Assembly: GCF_900113255.1 (NCBI RefSeq)
Contig: NZ_FOOR01000001.1
Span: forward strand, 552,679 to 616,678
Source of the DNA: Novosphingobium sp. CF614
GTDB taxonomy: Bacteria; Pseudomonadota; Alphaproteobacteria; Sphingomonadales; Sphingomonadaceae
Reading direction: 5' to 3'
DNA length: 64,000 bases
The stretch's first letter is position 1, and the number at the start of each line of letters is the position of its first letter. The translations under genes and the position numbers were made by a program. The notes under the pieces were generated by a model, which worked only from the letters and a program-made list of their open reading frames with translations, was not told the origin of the DNA and did no database searches. This document shows positions 26,728-37,303 of the stretch, one piece after another.

Positions 26728-27798
26728 TCAGCGCGACGCAGTGCGGCGGTAGTTCGAGCTTTCGGTGAGGTAGCCGTCGTAGACGGTGCGGGCGATGCTG
26801 GCGATCCGCGCCTCGCGGCCGGGGCGGCTGCCCTGCCCCGTGACGTAGATGGCGACGGCGAAGACGCGGCCGTCGGGCGTCTGGACAATGCCGATGTCGC
26901 TCGAGGTGTTGTTCAGCGATCCGGTCTTGTGCGAAACGGAAACCCCCTCGGGCATTCCCGCCGCTATGCGATGCTTGCCGGTGACGCAGCGGCTCATCGC
27001 GCCCAGCAGGACGGCGCGGCTTTGCGGGCTCAGCCACTTGCCCTGGTAGACGCCGGCAAGCAGCTGAACCATCGCCACCGGCGTGGCGCTGTCGCGCTTG
27101 TCGATCACCACCGCCGGGTCGATCGCCCCATCGTCCCGCACCAGCGTGGCGATGTCGCGGTCCATGTGCCAGTTCTCGATGCCGGCGCGGCGGACCCAGG
27201 CATTGACCGCCGACGGACCGCCGACGACCTTCAGCAAGGCGTCGGTGGCGTAGTTGTTGGAACGGGTAATCATCAGTTCGATCAGGCGTTCGGCGGTCAT
27301 GTATTCGCCGGCACGAACCGGCGCCACCGCGCTCGAGTAAGGCGCGGAACCGACCGGGATCATCAGCGGGAACTCGCTGGTGAGGCTCCACTTGCCCTGA
27401 TCGACTCCTTCCAGGAAAGCCGCGGCGATGGCGACCTTGCTGGTGCTTGCCATGGGGAAACGCTGATCGCCCAGGACATCGATCATGCGGCCCGAGGCAA
27501 GATCCACGGCGGCGACGCCGATGCGCCCGCGCGAAGCCTCCGCCACCGCGGCCAGCTGCTGTTCGAAGGGGGTGGAAGATGTGCGCGGTCCGCGGAGTTG
27601 GGTGCCGAACACCGAATCGAACGTGTTCTGGACTTCGACGACCTGCTCGGAGCGCGGCTGCACGGCATCACCGGCCTGCACGTGCTGCGCCCGCGCCGCG
27701 CCGAGCGGCAGCACCGCCACCGCCGTCAAGGTCAGCAGTTCGATGACGCGTCTTGCGCCGCTACGGCACCGCGTGAAAAGGTCGCCTGCCCCGGTCAT
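26728..27798 (-). CDS. Class A beta-lactamase-like serine hydrolase
   Basis: A 356-residue secreted protein (signal peptide ending AARAQH) with the penicillin-binding fold of class A beta-lactamases. The nucleophile motif is STSK (ASTSKVAIAAAF), the second motif is SNN instead of SDN (TRSNNYATDALL), and the third is KTG (SHKTGSLNNTSSD). The omega-loop region (MDRDIATLVRDDGAIDP before RDSATP) shows no evident E166-xxx-N170. It may therefore be a poor beta-lactamase or a different serine hydrolase. About 50 extra residues lie between the signal peptide and the catalytic domain. Confidence 0.85.
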   Translation of the reverse strand: MTGAGDLFTRCRSGARRVIELLTLTAVAVLPLGAARAQHVQAGDAVQPRSEQVVEVQNTFDSVFGTQLRGPRTSSTPFEQQLAAVAEASRGRIGVAAVDLASGRMIDVLGDQRFPMASTSKVAIAAAFLEGVDQGKWSLTSEFPLMIPVGSAPYSSAVAPVRAGEYMTAERLIELMITRSNNYATDALLKVVGGPSAVNAWVRRAGIENWHMDRDIATLVRDDGAIDPAVVIDKRDSATPVAMVQLLAGVYQGKWLSPQSRAVLLGAMSRCVTGKHRIAAGMPEGVSVSHKTGSLNNTSSDIGIVQTPDGRVFAVAIYVTGQGSRPGREARIASIARTVYDGYLTESSNYRRTASR

Positions 27799-28295
27799 GC
27801 AGTTCCCACCCTATATTCGTCCATGTTCCCGGAACGTTAATGCACCGGCGACAAAACGCCAGCGGGACGCGATGAGTTGCAGGAAGCTTGCGGTAATTGC
27901 CGGAAACGGCACTTTCATGTCGTGTTAAAGAACGATTCGAACACCCCGCCGGATCAGGCACCGATCGCGCGCCGAATCGCCGGATAGTGCCACGTCACTT
28001 GGAGCGAGCCGCATCTTCTCCTTCTCTCTTCGTCTTTGCGAAGCGGCGAAGCCACGGAAGCCATCCTGGGCCGCGTAAAACCGCCCTGGAGTGCCGCGCC
28101 GCCTGCGGCGGCTCGCGATGACGAAGCCATGGGAAGCCAAGGCACTCGCATAGGGACCAAACTTGTCCTTCCTATGCGATTGCCCTGGATAGGGAACACG
28201 GGTTCCGATCGATGAAAGCAAAAGGGCCGGGAGATCGCTCTCCCGGCCCTTCGCATGTTGTTGCCTGGACGTGGTCGTCCGGGACCGGGCTGGGC
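27799..28295. other. Intergenic region with inverted repeats
   Basis: About 500 bases between the beta-lactamase-like gene and groEL with no convincing gene. It contains GCCGCC/GGCGGC around 28100, the perfect inverted pair TCGCATAGG (28146-28154) and CCTATGCGA (28171-28179), and the groEL terminator at 28222. The inverted pair belongs to the same repeat family as sequence near 26640. Confidence 0.6.
28222..28251 (-). terminator. Rho-independent terminator of groESL
   Basis: Twelve-base perfect arms AAGGGCCGGGAG and CTCCCGGCCCTT with a 6-base loop. On the minus strand they are followed by a T-rich stretch. It lies 45 bases after the groEL stop. Confidence 0.88.
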
Positions 28296-29975
<1,680 letters not shown>

Positions 29976-29998
29976 TCAGATGAATGGATGCGGAGGGC

Positions 29999-30286
29999 TC
30001 AGGCGATCACGCCCAGGATGTCCGATTCCTTCATGATGAGCAGGTCTTCACCGTCGACCTTGACTTCGGTGCCGGACCACTTGCCGAACAGCACGCGGTC
30101 ACCGATCTTGACGTCGAGCGGGGTCACGGTGCCGTTTTCAGCGCGGGCGCCATTGCCGGCAGCGACGATTTCACCCTCGGCGGGCTTTTCCTTGGCGCTG
30201 TCGGGAATGATGATGCCGCCGGCCGTCTTTTCCTCGGCCTCGACACGGCGCACGAGAACACGGTCGTGCAGCGGGCGAAAAGTCAT
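29999..30286 (-). CDS. groS: Co-chaperonin GroES
   Basis: A 95-residue GroES starting [19 protein letters not shown]. It has the mobile loop [16 protein letters not shown] and the typical end [15 protein letters not shown]. The start at 30286 is preceded on the minus strand by AAGGGAG. The longer frame upstream crosses the CIRCE element and is not used. First gene of the groES-groEL operon. Confidence 0.98.
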   Translation of the reverse strand: MTFRPLHDRVLVRRVEAEEKTAGGIIIPDSAKEKPAEGEIVAAGNGARAENGTVTPLDVKIGDRVLFGKWSGTEVKVDGEDLLIMKESDILGVIA

Positions 30287-30322
30287 GGGATACTCCCTTA
30301 TCCAACGAACCATAAATTGGGG

Positions 30323-30349
30323 TTGGCACTCTCGGCAGGAGAGTGCCAA
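30323..30349 (-). promoter_or_regulatory. CIRCE element (HrcA operator)
   Basis: A perfect inverted repeat TTGGCACTC - 9 bases - GAGTGCCAA about 37 bases before groES. It differs from the textbook TTAGCACTC arm by one symmetrical base change. HrcA repression of groESL is expected from this. Confidence 0.93.
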
Positions 30350-30453
30350 CGGCCGGGGATATGGTCGCGGCGTGGGAAGCCGTCAAGCGCGTCCGCCAGA
30401 AAAAATTTGCCGGCGGTCCCGGTTTTCGGCGAACCGGTCCCGGGCAGGGACAA

Positions 30454-31845
30454 TCAGGCGCGCGCCATACCCGGAACCAGCGAAATCCGGTCGCGCCAAT
30501 GCCACCGGGCCACCAGGAGCGCCGCCGCGACCGTCAGCCCCACCGCAAGGCCGATCCACACGCCCACGCCGCCCAGCGGCGTGAACAGGCCCAGCACCAC
30601 CGAAGTGGCGAAGCCGGCCAGCCAGTAGCCGAACACCGCGATCATCATCGGCACCCGCGTATCCTGGATACCGCGCAGGACGCCGGCGGCGACCGCCTGG
30701 AGCCCGTCGGTCAGCTGGAAGATCGCCGCGACGAACAGGTAGCTCAGCGCATAGTCGACAAGCACCGCGTTGGCCGGTGCCGAGACGTCCACATAGGCGG
30801 ACAGGATCAGCCTGGGCATCAGCAGCATCGCCAGCGCCGAAGTGCACATGAACCCCAGGCCGACCGCGATCGCCGCCCAGCCCGCGCGGCCGATCCCCGC
30901 GCGGTTGCCGGCGCCGTAGTGATAGCCGACGCGGATCGTCGCCGCCTGACCGATGCCGAACGGGACCTGGAAGGCGAAGGCGGCGATCTGCAATGCCACG
31001 GTGTGCGCCGCCAGCTGCGCCTCGCCGACGCGCCCCATCAGGAAGGCGGCGCCGCTGAACAGCCCGCCTTCGGCCACCAGCGTCGCCGAGATCGGCAGGC
31101 CCAGCATCAGCAGCTGGCGCAGGCGCTGCCCTTCGGGGCGCCACCAGCGGCCGAACACATGGTAGCGGCGCAACTTGCGGTCGGCGCGGATCGCCAGCGC
31201 ATAGGCGATGACGGTGGCGCAAGCGGTGATGATGCTCGAAATCGCCGAGCCGTTCAGCTCGAGACGAGGCGCACCGAAATGGCCGAACACGAAAGTGTAG
31301 TTGCCCAGCCCGTTCACCACGATCGCCAGGGCCGTGATGAGCGTGGCGAAGATCGGCCGGCCCAGCGCCGAAACGAAAGTACGCAGCACATTCGCCACCG
31401 CCATCGGCACCAGCGAGAACGAAAGGACGGCGATGAAACCGCCGGCACGGGCCGAGACCACCGGGTCCTGCCCGGTCGCCAGCATCAGCCGCTCACCCAT
31501 CAGGCAGACGCCGATCGCCGCCGCGCCGAGCAGAACCGCCAGCCACAGCGCCATGCGTGCCGACCGGCGCACCTCGCGCACCGAATTGCCGCGCCGGCCG
31601 ATCTCGGCGGCGATCAGCGGGGCGACCGCGCCGGTCACGCCGTTGAGGCCCATCAACAGCAGCGCCACGATCGCGACGGCCAGGCTCGACGCCGCCAGCG
31701 CCTCCTGGCCGAGGCGGGCGACGAACATCACGTCGGTGGCGAAGACCGCCATCTGCAGGAGATTGGCCAGCGCCAGCGGCCCCGCGATTCGCAGGGTGGC
31801 GCCCAGTTCGGCGCGGAACGGATGAGCTTCGACGCGGCCAGTCAT
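30454..31845 (-). CDS. MATE family efflux transporter
   Basis: A 463-residue multidrug/toxic-compound extrusion protein with twelve predicted helices in two six-helix halves. Examples are LALANLLQMAVFATDVMFVARLG in the first half and AEGGLFSGAAFLMGRVGEAQLAAHTVALQIAAF in the second. The ATG at 31845 (MTGRVEAHPF) is preferred over a start eight codons upstream. It likely exports cationic or aromatic compounds using H+ or Na+. It is divergent from a cytochrome c gene. Confidence 0.92.
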   Translation of the reverse strand: MTGRVEAHPFRAELGATLRIAGPLALANLLQMAVFATDVMFVARLGQEALAASSLAVAIVALLLMGLNGVTGAVAPLIAAEIGRRGNSVREVRRSARMALWLAVLLGAAAIGVCLMGERLMLATGQDPVVSARAGGFIAVLSFSLVPMAVANVLRTFVSALGRPIFATLITALAIVVNGLGNYTFVFGHFGAPRLELNGSAISSIITACATVIAYALAIRADRKLRRYHVFGRWWRPEGQRLRQLLMLGLPISATLVAEGGLFSGAAFLMGRVGEAQLAAHTVALQIAAFAFQVPFGIGQAATIRVGYHYGAGNRAGIGRAGWAAIAVGLGFMCTSALAMLLMPRLILSAYVDVSAPANAVLVDYALSYLFVAAIFQLTDGLQAVAAGVLRGIQDTRVPMMIAVFGYWLAGFATSVVLGLFTPLGGVGVWIGLAVGLTVAAALLVARWHWRDRISLVPGMARA

Positions 31846-31981
31846 GGTGGGGCGGCGCGATAGGCCCAAGGGCGCGCCAGCGGAAGCGAATTCCGCGCAC
31901 CGGGGCCCGCTTTTGCGCTGGATCAGCCGCTTCCCTTGATGGTGCGGCTATATTACGCCTCCCGATCGAGGAGGAAGAACG

Positions 31982-32485
31982 ATGGATCCCAGGAATTTGA
32001 CCGTTGTCCTGCCGCTCGCCCTGCTGGCCGCCTGCGGCGGATCAGGGCCCGGCGAACAAGCTGGCGAGACCGCGAGTCCCGCCGCGACATCCGAAGCGGC
32101 GCCGGTGCAGGCGCCGGTGCAGGCTGAAGTCGCGGCCCCGCCTTCCCCCACCGATTCCTCTTCCCCTACCGAATCGGTTGCCGCCGCGACTTCGGCGACG
32201 CCGCCGCCCGCTTTCGCGACCTGCCGCGCGTGCCACTCGGTCGAACCGGCGAAGAACGGCGTCGGCCCGACCCTGTTCGGGATCGTCGGCAGCAAGGCCG
32301 GAGAGGTTCCGGGCTACGCGTTCAGCCCCGCGCTCAAGGCATCCGGCATAACCTGGGACCGGGCCAGCCTCGACACCTGGTTGCAGGGTCCGATGAAAAT
32401 GGTGCCCGGGACCAGGATGGTGATCGCGGTTCCCAACGCCGAAGCGCGCAAGGCGATCATCAACTACCTCGAAACAGCGAAATAA
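31982..32485 (+). CDS. Class I cytochrome c, lipoprotein-anchored
   Basis: A 167-residue protein with lipobox LLAAC. A Pro/Ala/Ser-rich linker of about 55 residues is followed by a c-type haem domain with CRACH (haem binding) and GVGPTLFGIVG. The methionine of PGTRMVIAVP is the likely axial ligand. It resembles soluble cytochrome c2-type domains tethered in the periplasm for electron transfer. A strong ribosome-binding site GAGGAGGAAG precedes the ATG. Confidence 0.9.
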   Translation: MDPRNLTVVLPLALLAACGGSGPGEQAGETASPAATSEAAPVQAPVQAEVAAPPSPTDSSSPTESVAAATSATPPPAFATCRACHSVEPAKNGVGPTLFGIVGSKAGEVPGYAFSPALKASGITWDRASLDTWLQGPMKMVPGTRMVIAVPNAEARKAIINYLETAK

Positions 32486-32550
32486 CCGCGCCGGACGATA
32501 CCGGAAGGGAGGACTGTACCGCGCCCGAAAAGCGAATCGCCGAGCCGCGC

Positions 32551-33573
32551 CTAACGTCCCAGGGTCGCGGCACTTTCGATGCAGCCGAACCAGCCCAGTC
32601 CGCGATAGGTCTCATAGCCGGGGGTCAGTCCGTAGGCGACGATTTTGCCGTCCAGCAAGGAATGCCCCCAGGCGTCGGTCGGCCGGAGCGGATAAGTCTG
32701 GCCGAAGCTGCCCGGCGCGGTCGAAGCGATTACCCGGAAACGGGAATCGAGCAGCATGACTTTGCTGTTGCCGCGCTCTTCCGATGAAAGCGAGATACCC
32801 TCGACGATGGCCCGCGCCTGCGGCTCCCAGTCGAAGAAGATCCCCAGCACGCCAACCGCCTTGCCATTCACGGCGCCCTCGGCGCGAATCGCCGTCGAAT
32901 AAGTCGCGACCTGGGATCCCCCCAGGCACGGCGAAGTTTCCACGTCGCACACCACGAAGCTGTCTCCATCGGCCGTTTCCAGGCCGCGTCGGAACCACTC
33001 TTCGCGGGATACGTCCGCCCCGACGACATCACGATAGCGCTGCGGACGGCCATTGGCGATCACCCGGCCGGAACGATCGGCAATCCACAGGTCAAGGTAG
33101 ACGGTGTAGGAGCGCAGGATCGTCGCGAGGCGGTCCGTGGCATGGGCGAGGGCATCGGAGCCGGGCTGTTCCGCCGCGTTTACGACGGCGCTGTCGGTCG
33201 CCCACCACCGCACGTCGCAAGAACGCTCATAAAGATTCCGGTCCATGATCTCGACGGCGTTGCGGGCCAGGTCCGCATAGCGACTGCCCCTGAAGCCGAT
33301 CGACATCTCGTGCCCCGCATCCTGGATACGGGCAGCGTTTTTCGCGATGACATCGTTCAGCGATGCCGCAAGGGTCGTAACCTCGTTGGATACGGATCCC
33401 ATTTCCTGTGCGACGATGGCAAAACTCTTGCCCGCCTGTCCGGCCCGGGCCGCTTCCAGACGCGCGTTCATCGACAGGATTTGCGTGCGCAACATGATCT
33501 GGTCGAGATCGGCAATCTTTGCCTTGGTAACCTTCGTCAATTCAAGCGCGAGGTCGATGATCTGATCCTGCAT
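32551..33573 (-). CDS. Soluble methyl-accepting-type protein with C-terminal Cache domain
   Basis: A 340-residue protein with unusual order. The N-terminal 90 residues carry the chemoreceptor hairpin signature (QILSMNARLEAARAGQAGKSFAIVAQEM). The remainder resembles a Cache sensor (YLDLWIADRSGRVIANG, SREEWFRRGLETADG, YSTAIRAEG, GVLGIFFDWE). No transmembrane helix or signal peptide is seen, so it should be cytosolic. The signalling helix is much shorter than in full chemoreceptors, and no other chemotaxis genes are nearby. It may sense a cytosolic ligand and modulate receptors. Function is inferred only. Confidence 0.8.
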   Translation of the reverse strand: MQDQIIDLALELTKVTKAKIADLDQIMLRTQILSMNARLEAARAGQAGKSFAIVAQEMGSVSNEVTTLAASLNDVIAKNAARIQDAGHEMSIGFRGSRYADLARNAVEIMDRNLYERSCDVRWWATDSAVVNAAEQPGSDALAHATDRLATILRSYTVYLDLWIADRSGRVIANGRPQRYRDVVGADVSREEWFRRGLETADGDSFVVCDVETSPCLGGSQVATYSTAIRAEGAVNGKAVGVLGIFFDWEPQARAIVEGISLSSEERGNSKVMLLDSRFRVIASTAPGSFGQTYPLRPTDAWGHSLLDGKIVAYGLTPGYETYRGLGWFGCIESAATLGR

Positions 33574-33761
33574 AAAACTCCCACTCCGGCACGCAGACTA
33601 CGTCCATGCCCGCAGGATCATCCTCGTTCAGAAATCTGTTCCACCCGGCGCCATGCCGCGACCGATCTTGTCCCTCCAAGGCCTATCGGCGCGTGGTTTA
33701 GCCCCGATGCACCGGCCAGCCCGGTGTTCCACGTAGCAGCCGTTTGGAAATTCGGCACCGA

Positions 33762-34250
33762 TCAGCCGGGCAGCGCCAGCGCCTCGTTGCGGTATCGCGG
33801 ATCATGGGTCACTTCGCGGCCGATCCATCCCGGCAACGCGACCTGCTCGTCCGCCGAATCCAGTTCGATCTCGGCCAGGACCAGGCCCTGGTGCTCGCCG
33901 GCGAAGACATCCACTTCCCAGGTCCGCCCGTTCGCCGCGGGAACCAGATAGCGGGTCTTGTCGATGATCCGCCCGGTACGCAGGCCGAGCATGGCAAGCC
34001 CATCCGCGAACGGCACCGTATATTCGAACTCGGAGCGGGACAGGGCAGCCCCGCCGCCCGCGCCGCGCCGCGACTTGACCGTCAGCTTCGCTTCCCGCCC
34101 ATCGATCAGGCGGACCCGCACGCTCGCCGCCGTGCCGTTCGAGAGATAGGCTTGGCGGATGCGCCTGCTGCCGGTGGCCGCGCCGCGCCAGGCATCGCCT
34201 TCGACCAGGAACTTGCGTTCGATTTCGATTGTCGTGCGATCCGGCGTCAT
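33762..34250 (-). CDS. CYTH domain protein (triphosphate tunnel metalloenzyme)
   Basis: A 162-residue CYTH protein. The ExExK motif is seen as IEIERKFLV, followed by charged strands RVRLIDGREAKLTVKSR, FEYTVPFADG, KTRYLV and AEIELDS that line the triphosphate tunnel. Most bacterial stand-alone members hydrolyse inorganic triphosphate or similar substrates. Its start overlaps the end of the CHAD gene by 4 bases, and CYTH-CHAD partnership is typical of polyphosphate-related proteins. Confidence 0.92.
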   Translation of the reverse strand: MTPDRTTIEIERKFLVEGDAWRGAATGSRRIRQAYLSNGTAASVRVRLIDGREAKLTVKSRRGAGGGAALSRSEFEYTVPFADGLAMLGLRTGRIIDKTRYLVPAANGRTWEVDVFAGEHQGLVLAEIELDSADEQVALPGWIGREVTHDPRYRNEALALPG

Positions 34251-35185
34251 GCGACTTGGCCATTGGCGGTGCCGGCTTCACCCCCGCCGTGCTCCGCGCG
34301 CCAGATCCCCCACAGCGCCTGCCAATGATCGACCAGCGCGCGCGGCGCCTGCGCCAGCAAGCGGGCGACGAGCGGCCCGATCTCCCGCTCCAGCCGCGCC
34401 CGCCGCCGCAGGGCGAGCGCCAGCAGAGTCTCCACCACTTCGCGATATCCGCTTCCCTCCAGCCGGCCCGCGACCCGCTCCTCGAATACGCTGATATCGT
34501 GATGAAGCCCGAGCAGATCGGCGAGCCGGCTCAGCTCGGCCGCGCGCGGCTGCATCATCGCCGGCCAGACCGGCACCAGCAGGCGGGTATGATACCAGTG
34601 GTACTTCATCAGCTTGCGCAGTTCATGATAATGCCGCGCGGTCGGTTCGCGAGCAAGCGTCCGTGCCGCCTTGTTCGCCCGGCGCAGGATCTTGCGCAGC
34701 CCCGCGCCCTGCGCACCCCAATCGTGGCATTCCAGCGTCCAGCCGCCGATCCGCTCGCGAGCCGCCGCCAGCAGCGTGCGCGCATGTCCGAGCCTGGCTT
34801 CGGCGGTGGCGCCGCGGGCCGGGCGCGCGGGTTCATGCGCGAGTTGTCCCCGCAAAGGCCCGAACAGGGCGGGATCGGCCCGTTTCTGCGCATCGGCGGC
34901 CAGCAGGTCGAAAGTATCGAGCAGGACCTTGGCGTCGCGCGAGCCGGCAAGCCCCCGCGCGATGTCGCGAAACGCCTCGTTCTCCTGGACGTAGCCCGCG
35001 AAGCCCGGCCGGACCAGGCGGATGAGGGCGCGCACCTTCTTGCAGCACTTGCGCACCTCGTGCGTCGCCACGTGGGCGTTCTTGCCATCGATCGCGGCAA
35101 GCGCGCCATCGATCTGCTCGCGCGCGATCCGCCGCACCGCCCGTTCCACCGAATAATCGCCGGCCCTGAATCTGAAGGCCATCAT
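34247..35185 (-). CDS. CHAD domain-containing protein
   Basis: A 312-residue alpha-helical CHAD protein with conserved histidines and basic residues (THEVRKCCKKVRALIRLVRPGF, ARHYHELRKLMKYHWYHTRLL). CHAD domains bind polyphosphate. The double ATG at 35185 follows AAGGGGAC; an earlier ATG at 35206 lacks a binding site. It is co-translated with the CYTH gene. A Ppx-family phosphatase gene lies elsewhere in the window (62202), but no operon link exists. Confidence 0.9.
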   Translation of the reverse strand: MMAFRFRAGDYSVERAVRRIAREQIDGALAAIDGKNAHVATHEVRKCCKKVRALIRLVRPGFAGYVQENEAFRDIARGLAGSRDAKVLLDTFDLLAADAQKRADPALFGPLRGQLAHEPARPARGATAEARLGHARTLLAAARERIGGWTLECHDWGAQGAGLRKILRRANKAARTLAREPTARHYHELRKLMKYHWYHTRLLVPVWPAMMQPRAAELSRLADLLGLHHDISVFEERVAGRLEGSGYREVVETLLALALRRRARLEREIGPLVARLLAQAPRALVDHWQALWGIWRAEHGGGEAGTANGQVA

Positions 35186-35257
35186 CGTCCCCTTGCGCAG
35201 CCACATCCATGCGGGAGGACAATGCCTAGCCGTGCGGCAATGGAAAGGGGAAACGAA

Positions 35258-35285
35258 AAGGGCGGCCCCCCGGGGAGCCGCCCTT
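35258..35285 (-). terminator. Terminator after rplJL
   Basis: Arms AAGGGCGGC and GCCGCCCTT form a perfect 9-base stem. On the minus strand it is followed by a T-rich run (TTCGTTTCC). It lies 33 bases after the rplL stop. Confidence 0.85.
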
Positions 35286-35317
35286 CCGTGTCTTTCGTCC
35301 GGCGAGCCGGAAGAAGA

Positions 35318-35695
35318 TTACTTGATCTCGACGGTGCCGCCGGCTTCCTCGATCTTCTTCTTGATCTCTTCGGCTTCGGCCTTGTTCACGCCTTCCTTGA
35401 CGGCCTTGGGCGCGCCTTCGACGAGGGCCTTGGCTTCGGCGAGACCGAGCTGGGTGATCGCGCGGACTTCCTTGATGACCTGGATCTTCTTGCCGCCGTC
35501 ACCGGTCAGGATGACGTCGAATTCGGTCTTCTCTTCAACCGCCTCGGCGGCGGCGCCACCACCGGCGGGGGCAGCCACGGCCACGGCGGCGGCGGCGGAA
35601 ACGCCCCACGCTTCTTCCAGGGCCTTGGCAAGGTCGGCCGCCTCGAGGACGGTCAGCTGCGACAGTTCTTCAACAAGCTTGGCGATATCGGCCAT
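35318..35695 (-). CDS. rplL: 50S ribosomal protein L7/L12
   Basis: A 125-residue L7/L12. The N-terminal dimerisation domain has [21 protein letters not shown]. An Ala/Gly-rich hinge leads to the factor-binding C-terminal domain ([44 protein letters not shown]). Multiple copies form the ribosomal stalk with L10. It is second in the rplJ-rplL operon. Confidence 0.98.
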   Translation of the reverse strand: MADIAKLVEELSQLTVLEAADLAKALEEAWGVSAAAAVAVAAPAGGGAAAEAVEEKTEFDVILTGDGGKKIQVIKEVRAITQLGLAEAKALVEGAPKAVKEGVNKAEAEEIKKKIEEAGGTVEIK

Positions 35696-35784
35696 GATAT
35701 TTCACTCCTGATCTGTGGTCCCGCCGGTGCCTGATGCGGCCGGCGGGATAAATCGTTTCGAAACGTGCTGTCCGCACTTGCGGC

Positions 35785-36300
35785 TCAGGCTGCGTCCTTC
35801 TCGGCATAAGCGGCAAAGACACGCGCCAGCTTGGCCGCCGGAGCGGTCGAGAGCTGGGCGATCTTGGTCGCCGGAGCCTGGACGAGGCCGATGAGCCTGG
35901 CACGCATTTCATCGAGCGAGGGCATCGAGGCGAGCGCCTTGACACCTTCGGGGGTCAGAACCTGCGTGCCCATCGCGCCGCCGACGATCTCGATCTTGTC
36001 GGTCGTCTTGGCGAATTCGACAACGGCCTTGGCGGCGGCGACGGGATCGACCGAAGTCGCGATGGCCGTCGGGCCGGTCAGGAAATCGCCGATACCGACA
36101 TAGTCGGTGTCTTCGATGGCAAGCTTGGCAAGACGGTTCTTCGCAACCTTGTAAGTCGCGCCGGCATCACGCATCTTCGTTCGCAGGGCGGTGGACTGGG
36201 CCACCGTCATGCCAAGGTTGCGGGTGATGACCACCGCGCCAGCCTCGGTAAAGGTTGCGTTGAGCTGGGCGACCGATTCGGCTTTCTGCGAACGATCCAT
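35785..36300 (-). CDS. rplJ: 50S ribosomal protein L10
   Basis: A 171-residue L10 starting [20 protein letters not shown]. It has the conserved [22 protein letters not shown] and [15 protein letters not shown] segments and a C-terminal helical tail that binds L7/L12. It heads the rplJL operon. Unusually, the operon is on the opposite strand from rpoBC and separated from it by about 3.5 kb. Confidence 0.98.
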   Translation of the reverse strand: MDRSQKAESVAQLNATFTEAGAVVITRNLGMTVAQSTALRTKMRDAGATYKVAKNRLAKLAIEDTDYVGIGDFLTGPTAIATSVDPVAAAKAVVEFAKTTDKIEIVGGAMGTQVLTPEGVKALASMPSLDEMRARLIGLVQAPATKIAQLSTAPAAKLARVFAAYAEKDAA

Positions 36301-36723
36301 GCCTTACTCCTTCACATGTGACCGCTTGGGACTTGCAGTCCCGCACGGCCGGCTACGTTTGTCCATGGCGCATGAGGCACCACGGGCGAGTCCGTTCGAT
36401 GGGGAAGGAGTTCGCGTATGATAACGCGAGAATGGCACCACGCTTCCCACGGGAGGCGAGGGGGCCGGAAATTTCCTGTTCCCCGTCTAGGCTGCGAATT
36501 AAGGGGGAAGCCCCCAGCAGCTGTCTCGGACGGATGAACGGCAGGCAGAACCCGCCGGTCGGGGCGGGCCAATGGCGCAAACCCCTGGGAAAGTCAAGCG
36601 CCGCGCGATTATCGTACAAGGCGATACGGGTATACACTGGTATCGATGCAAACCCTTTGTTAATCCGGGCGTGCCAGCCTCACAATTCGGCAGGGGGGCA
36701 TGGACAGCCAGGAGGCGGTTCGC
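36301..36723 (-). promoter_or_regulatory. rplJL 5' leader region
   Basis: About 400 bases upstream of rplJ without a credible gene. On the minus strand it contains CAGCTGCTGGGGG and CTAGACGGGGAACAGG, in the place where L10 autoregulatory leaders usually lie. A TTGACT at 36597-36592 could be a -35 box, but no good -10 is spaced from it. An L10-leader role is plausible from position only. Confidence 0.4.
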
Positions 36724-37029
36724 ATGCAGTCGACCACGTACCGGCCCGTACCCTATGCGATCGGCGGGGTAGCCTACCCCAGGCCGGCGCCCGTCACCCA
36801 TGATACTTCGGCTGATGCTTCGGCCTCGCCCCGGCACTTCGGCCCCGAGAACGCCGATGGCTTCCGGCCGATGTTCTTCACGCGCGAAGCCCAGGAAACC
36901 GACGCCGAGGCCCAGCTGCGCCTCGACTGGGAGCAAGCGGTGGGGAAAATCATTACGAGGGTCTATACGAGGGTCTATTCGGAACGGCCCGCGCGCGAAA
37001 AAGGGGCCCTCTTCGACCTGGCGGTCTGA
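36724..37029 (+). CDS. Small hypothetical protein
   Basis: A 101-residue protein not recognised. The ATG at 36724 has AGGAGG seven bases upstream, better than the ATG at 36700. It is polar and has no membrane segment. Its middle (RPMFFTREAQETDAEAQLRLDWEQ) looks helical. A tandem 13-base duplication (ACGAGGGTCTATA-type, 36957-36982) encodes TRVYTRVYS. It stands alone between rplJ and the DUF2975 group. Confidence 0.55.
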   Translation: MQSTTYRPVPYAIGGVAYPRPAPVTHDTSADASASPRHFGPENADGFRPMFFTREAQETDAEAQLRLDWEQAVGKIITRVYTRVYSERPAREKGALFDLAV

Positions 37030-37057
37030 GAGCCCCTCCTCGGCGGTTCCGTTGGAC

Positions 37058-37303
37058 CTATCCGCCGGCCTCGGGCCGGTATCCCAGCAGATCGCCCGGC
37101 TGGCAGTCCAATTCGCGACAGATCGCCTCGAGCGTGGAGAAGCGGATCGCCTTCGCCTTGCCGGTCTTCAGGATCGACAGGTTGGCCAGCGTGATGCCGA
37201 TACGCTCCGCCAGTTCGGTAAGCGTCATGCGACGGGCGTGGAGAAGATCGTCCAGCTTGACCACGATCAGGGTCCCTTCGGTTTCGGTACTTTCGGCGCC
37301 CAT
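37058..37303 (-). CDS. XRE/YozG-type helix-turn-helix regulator
   Basis: An 81-residue single-domain Cro/C1 helix-turn-helix protein (VKLDDLLHARRMTLTELAERIG, ANLSILKTGKAKAIRFSTLEAICRELDCQPGDLL). This small type is commonly encoded right after DUF2975 membrane proteins, as here: its start overlaps the DUF2975 stop by one base. It probably regulates its own operon through the palindromes at 38058-38130. Confidence 0.92.
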   Translation of the reverse strand: MGAESTETEGTLIVVKLDDLLHARRMTLTELAERIGITLANLSILKTGKAKAIRFSTLEAICRELDCQPGDLLGYRPEAGG

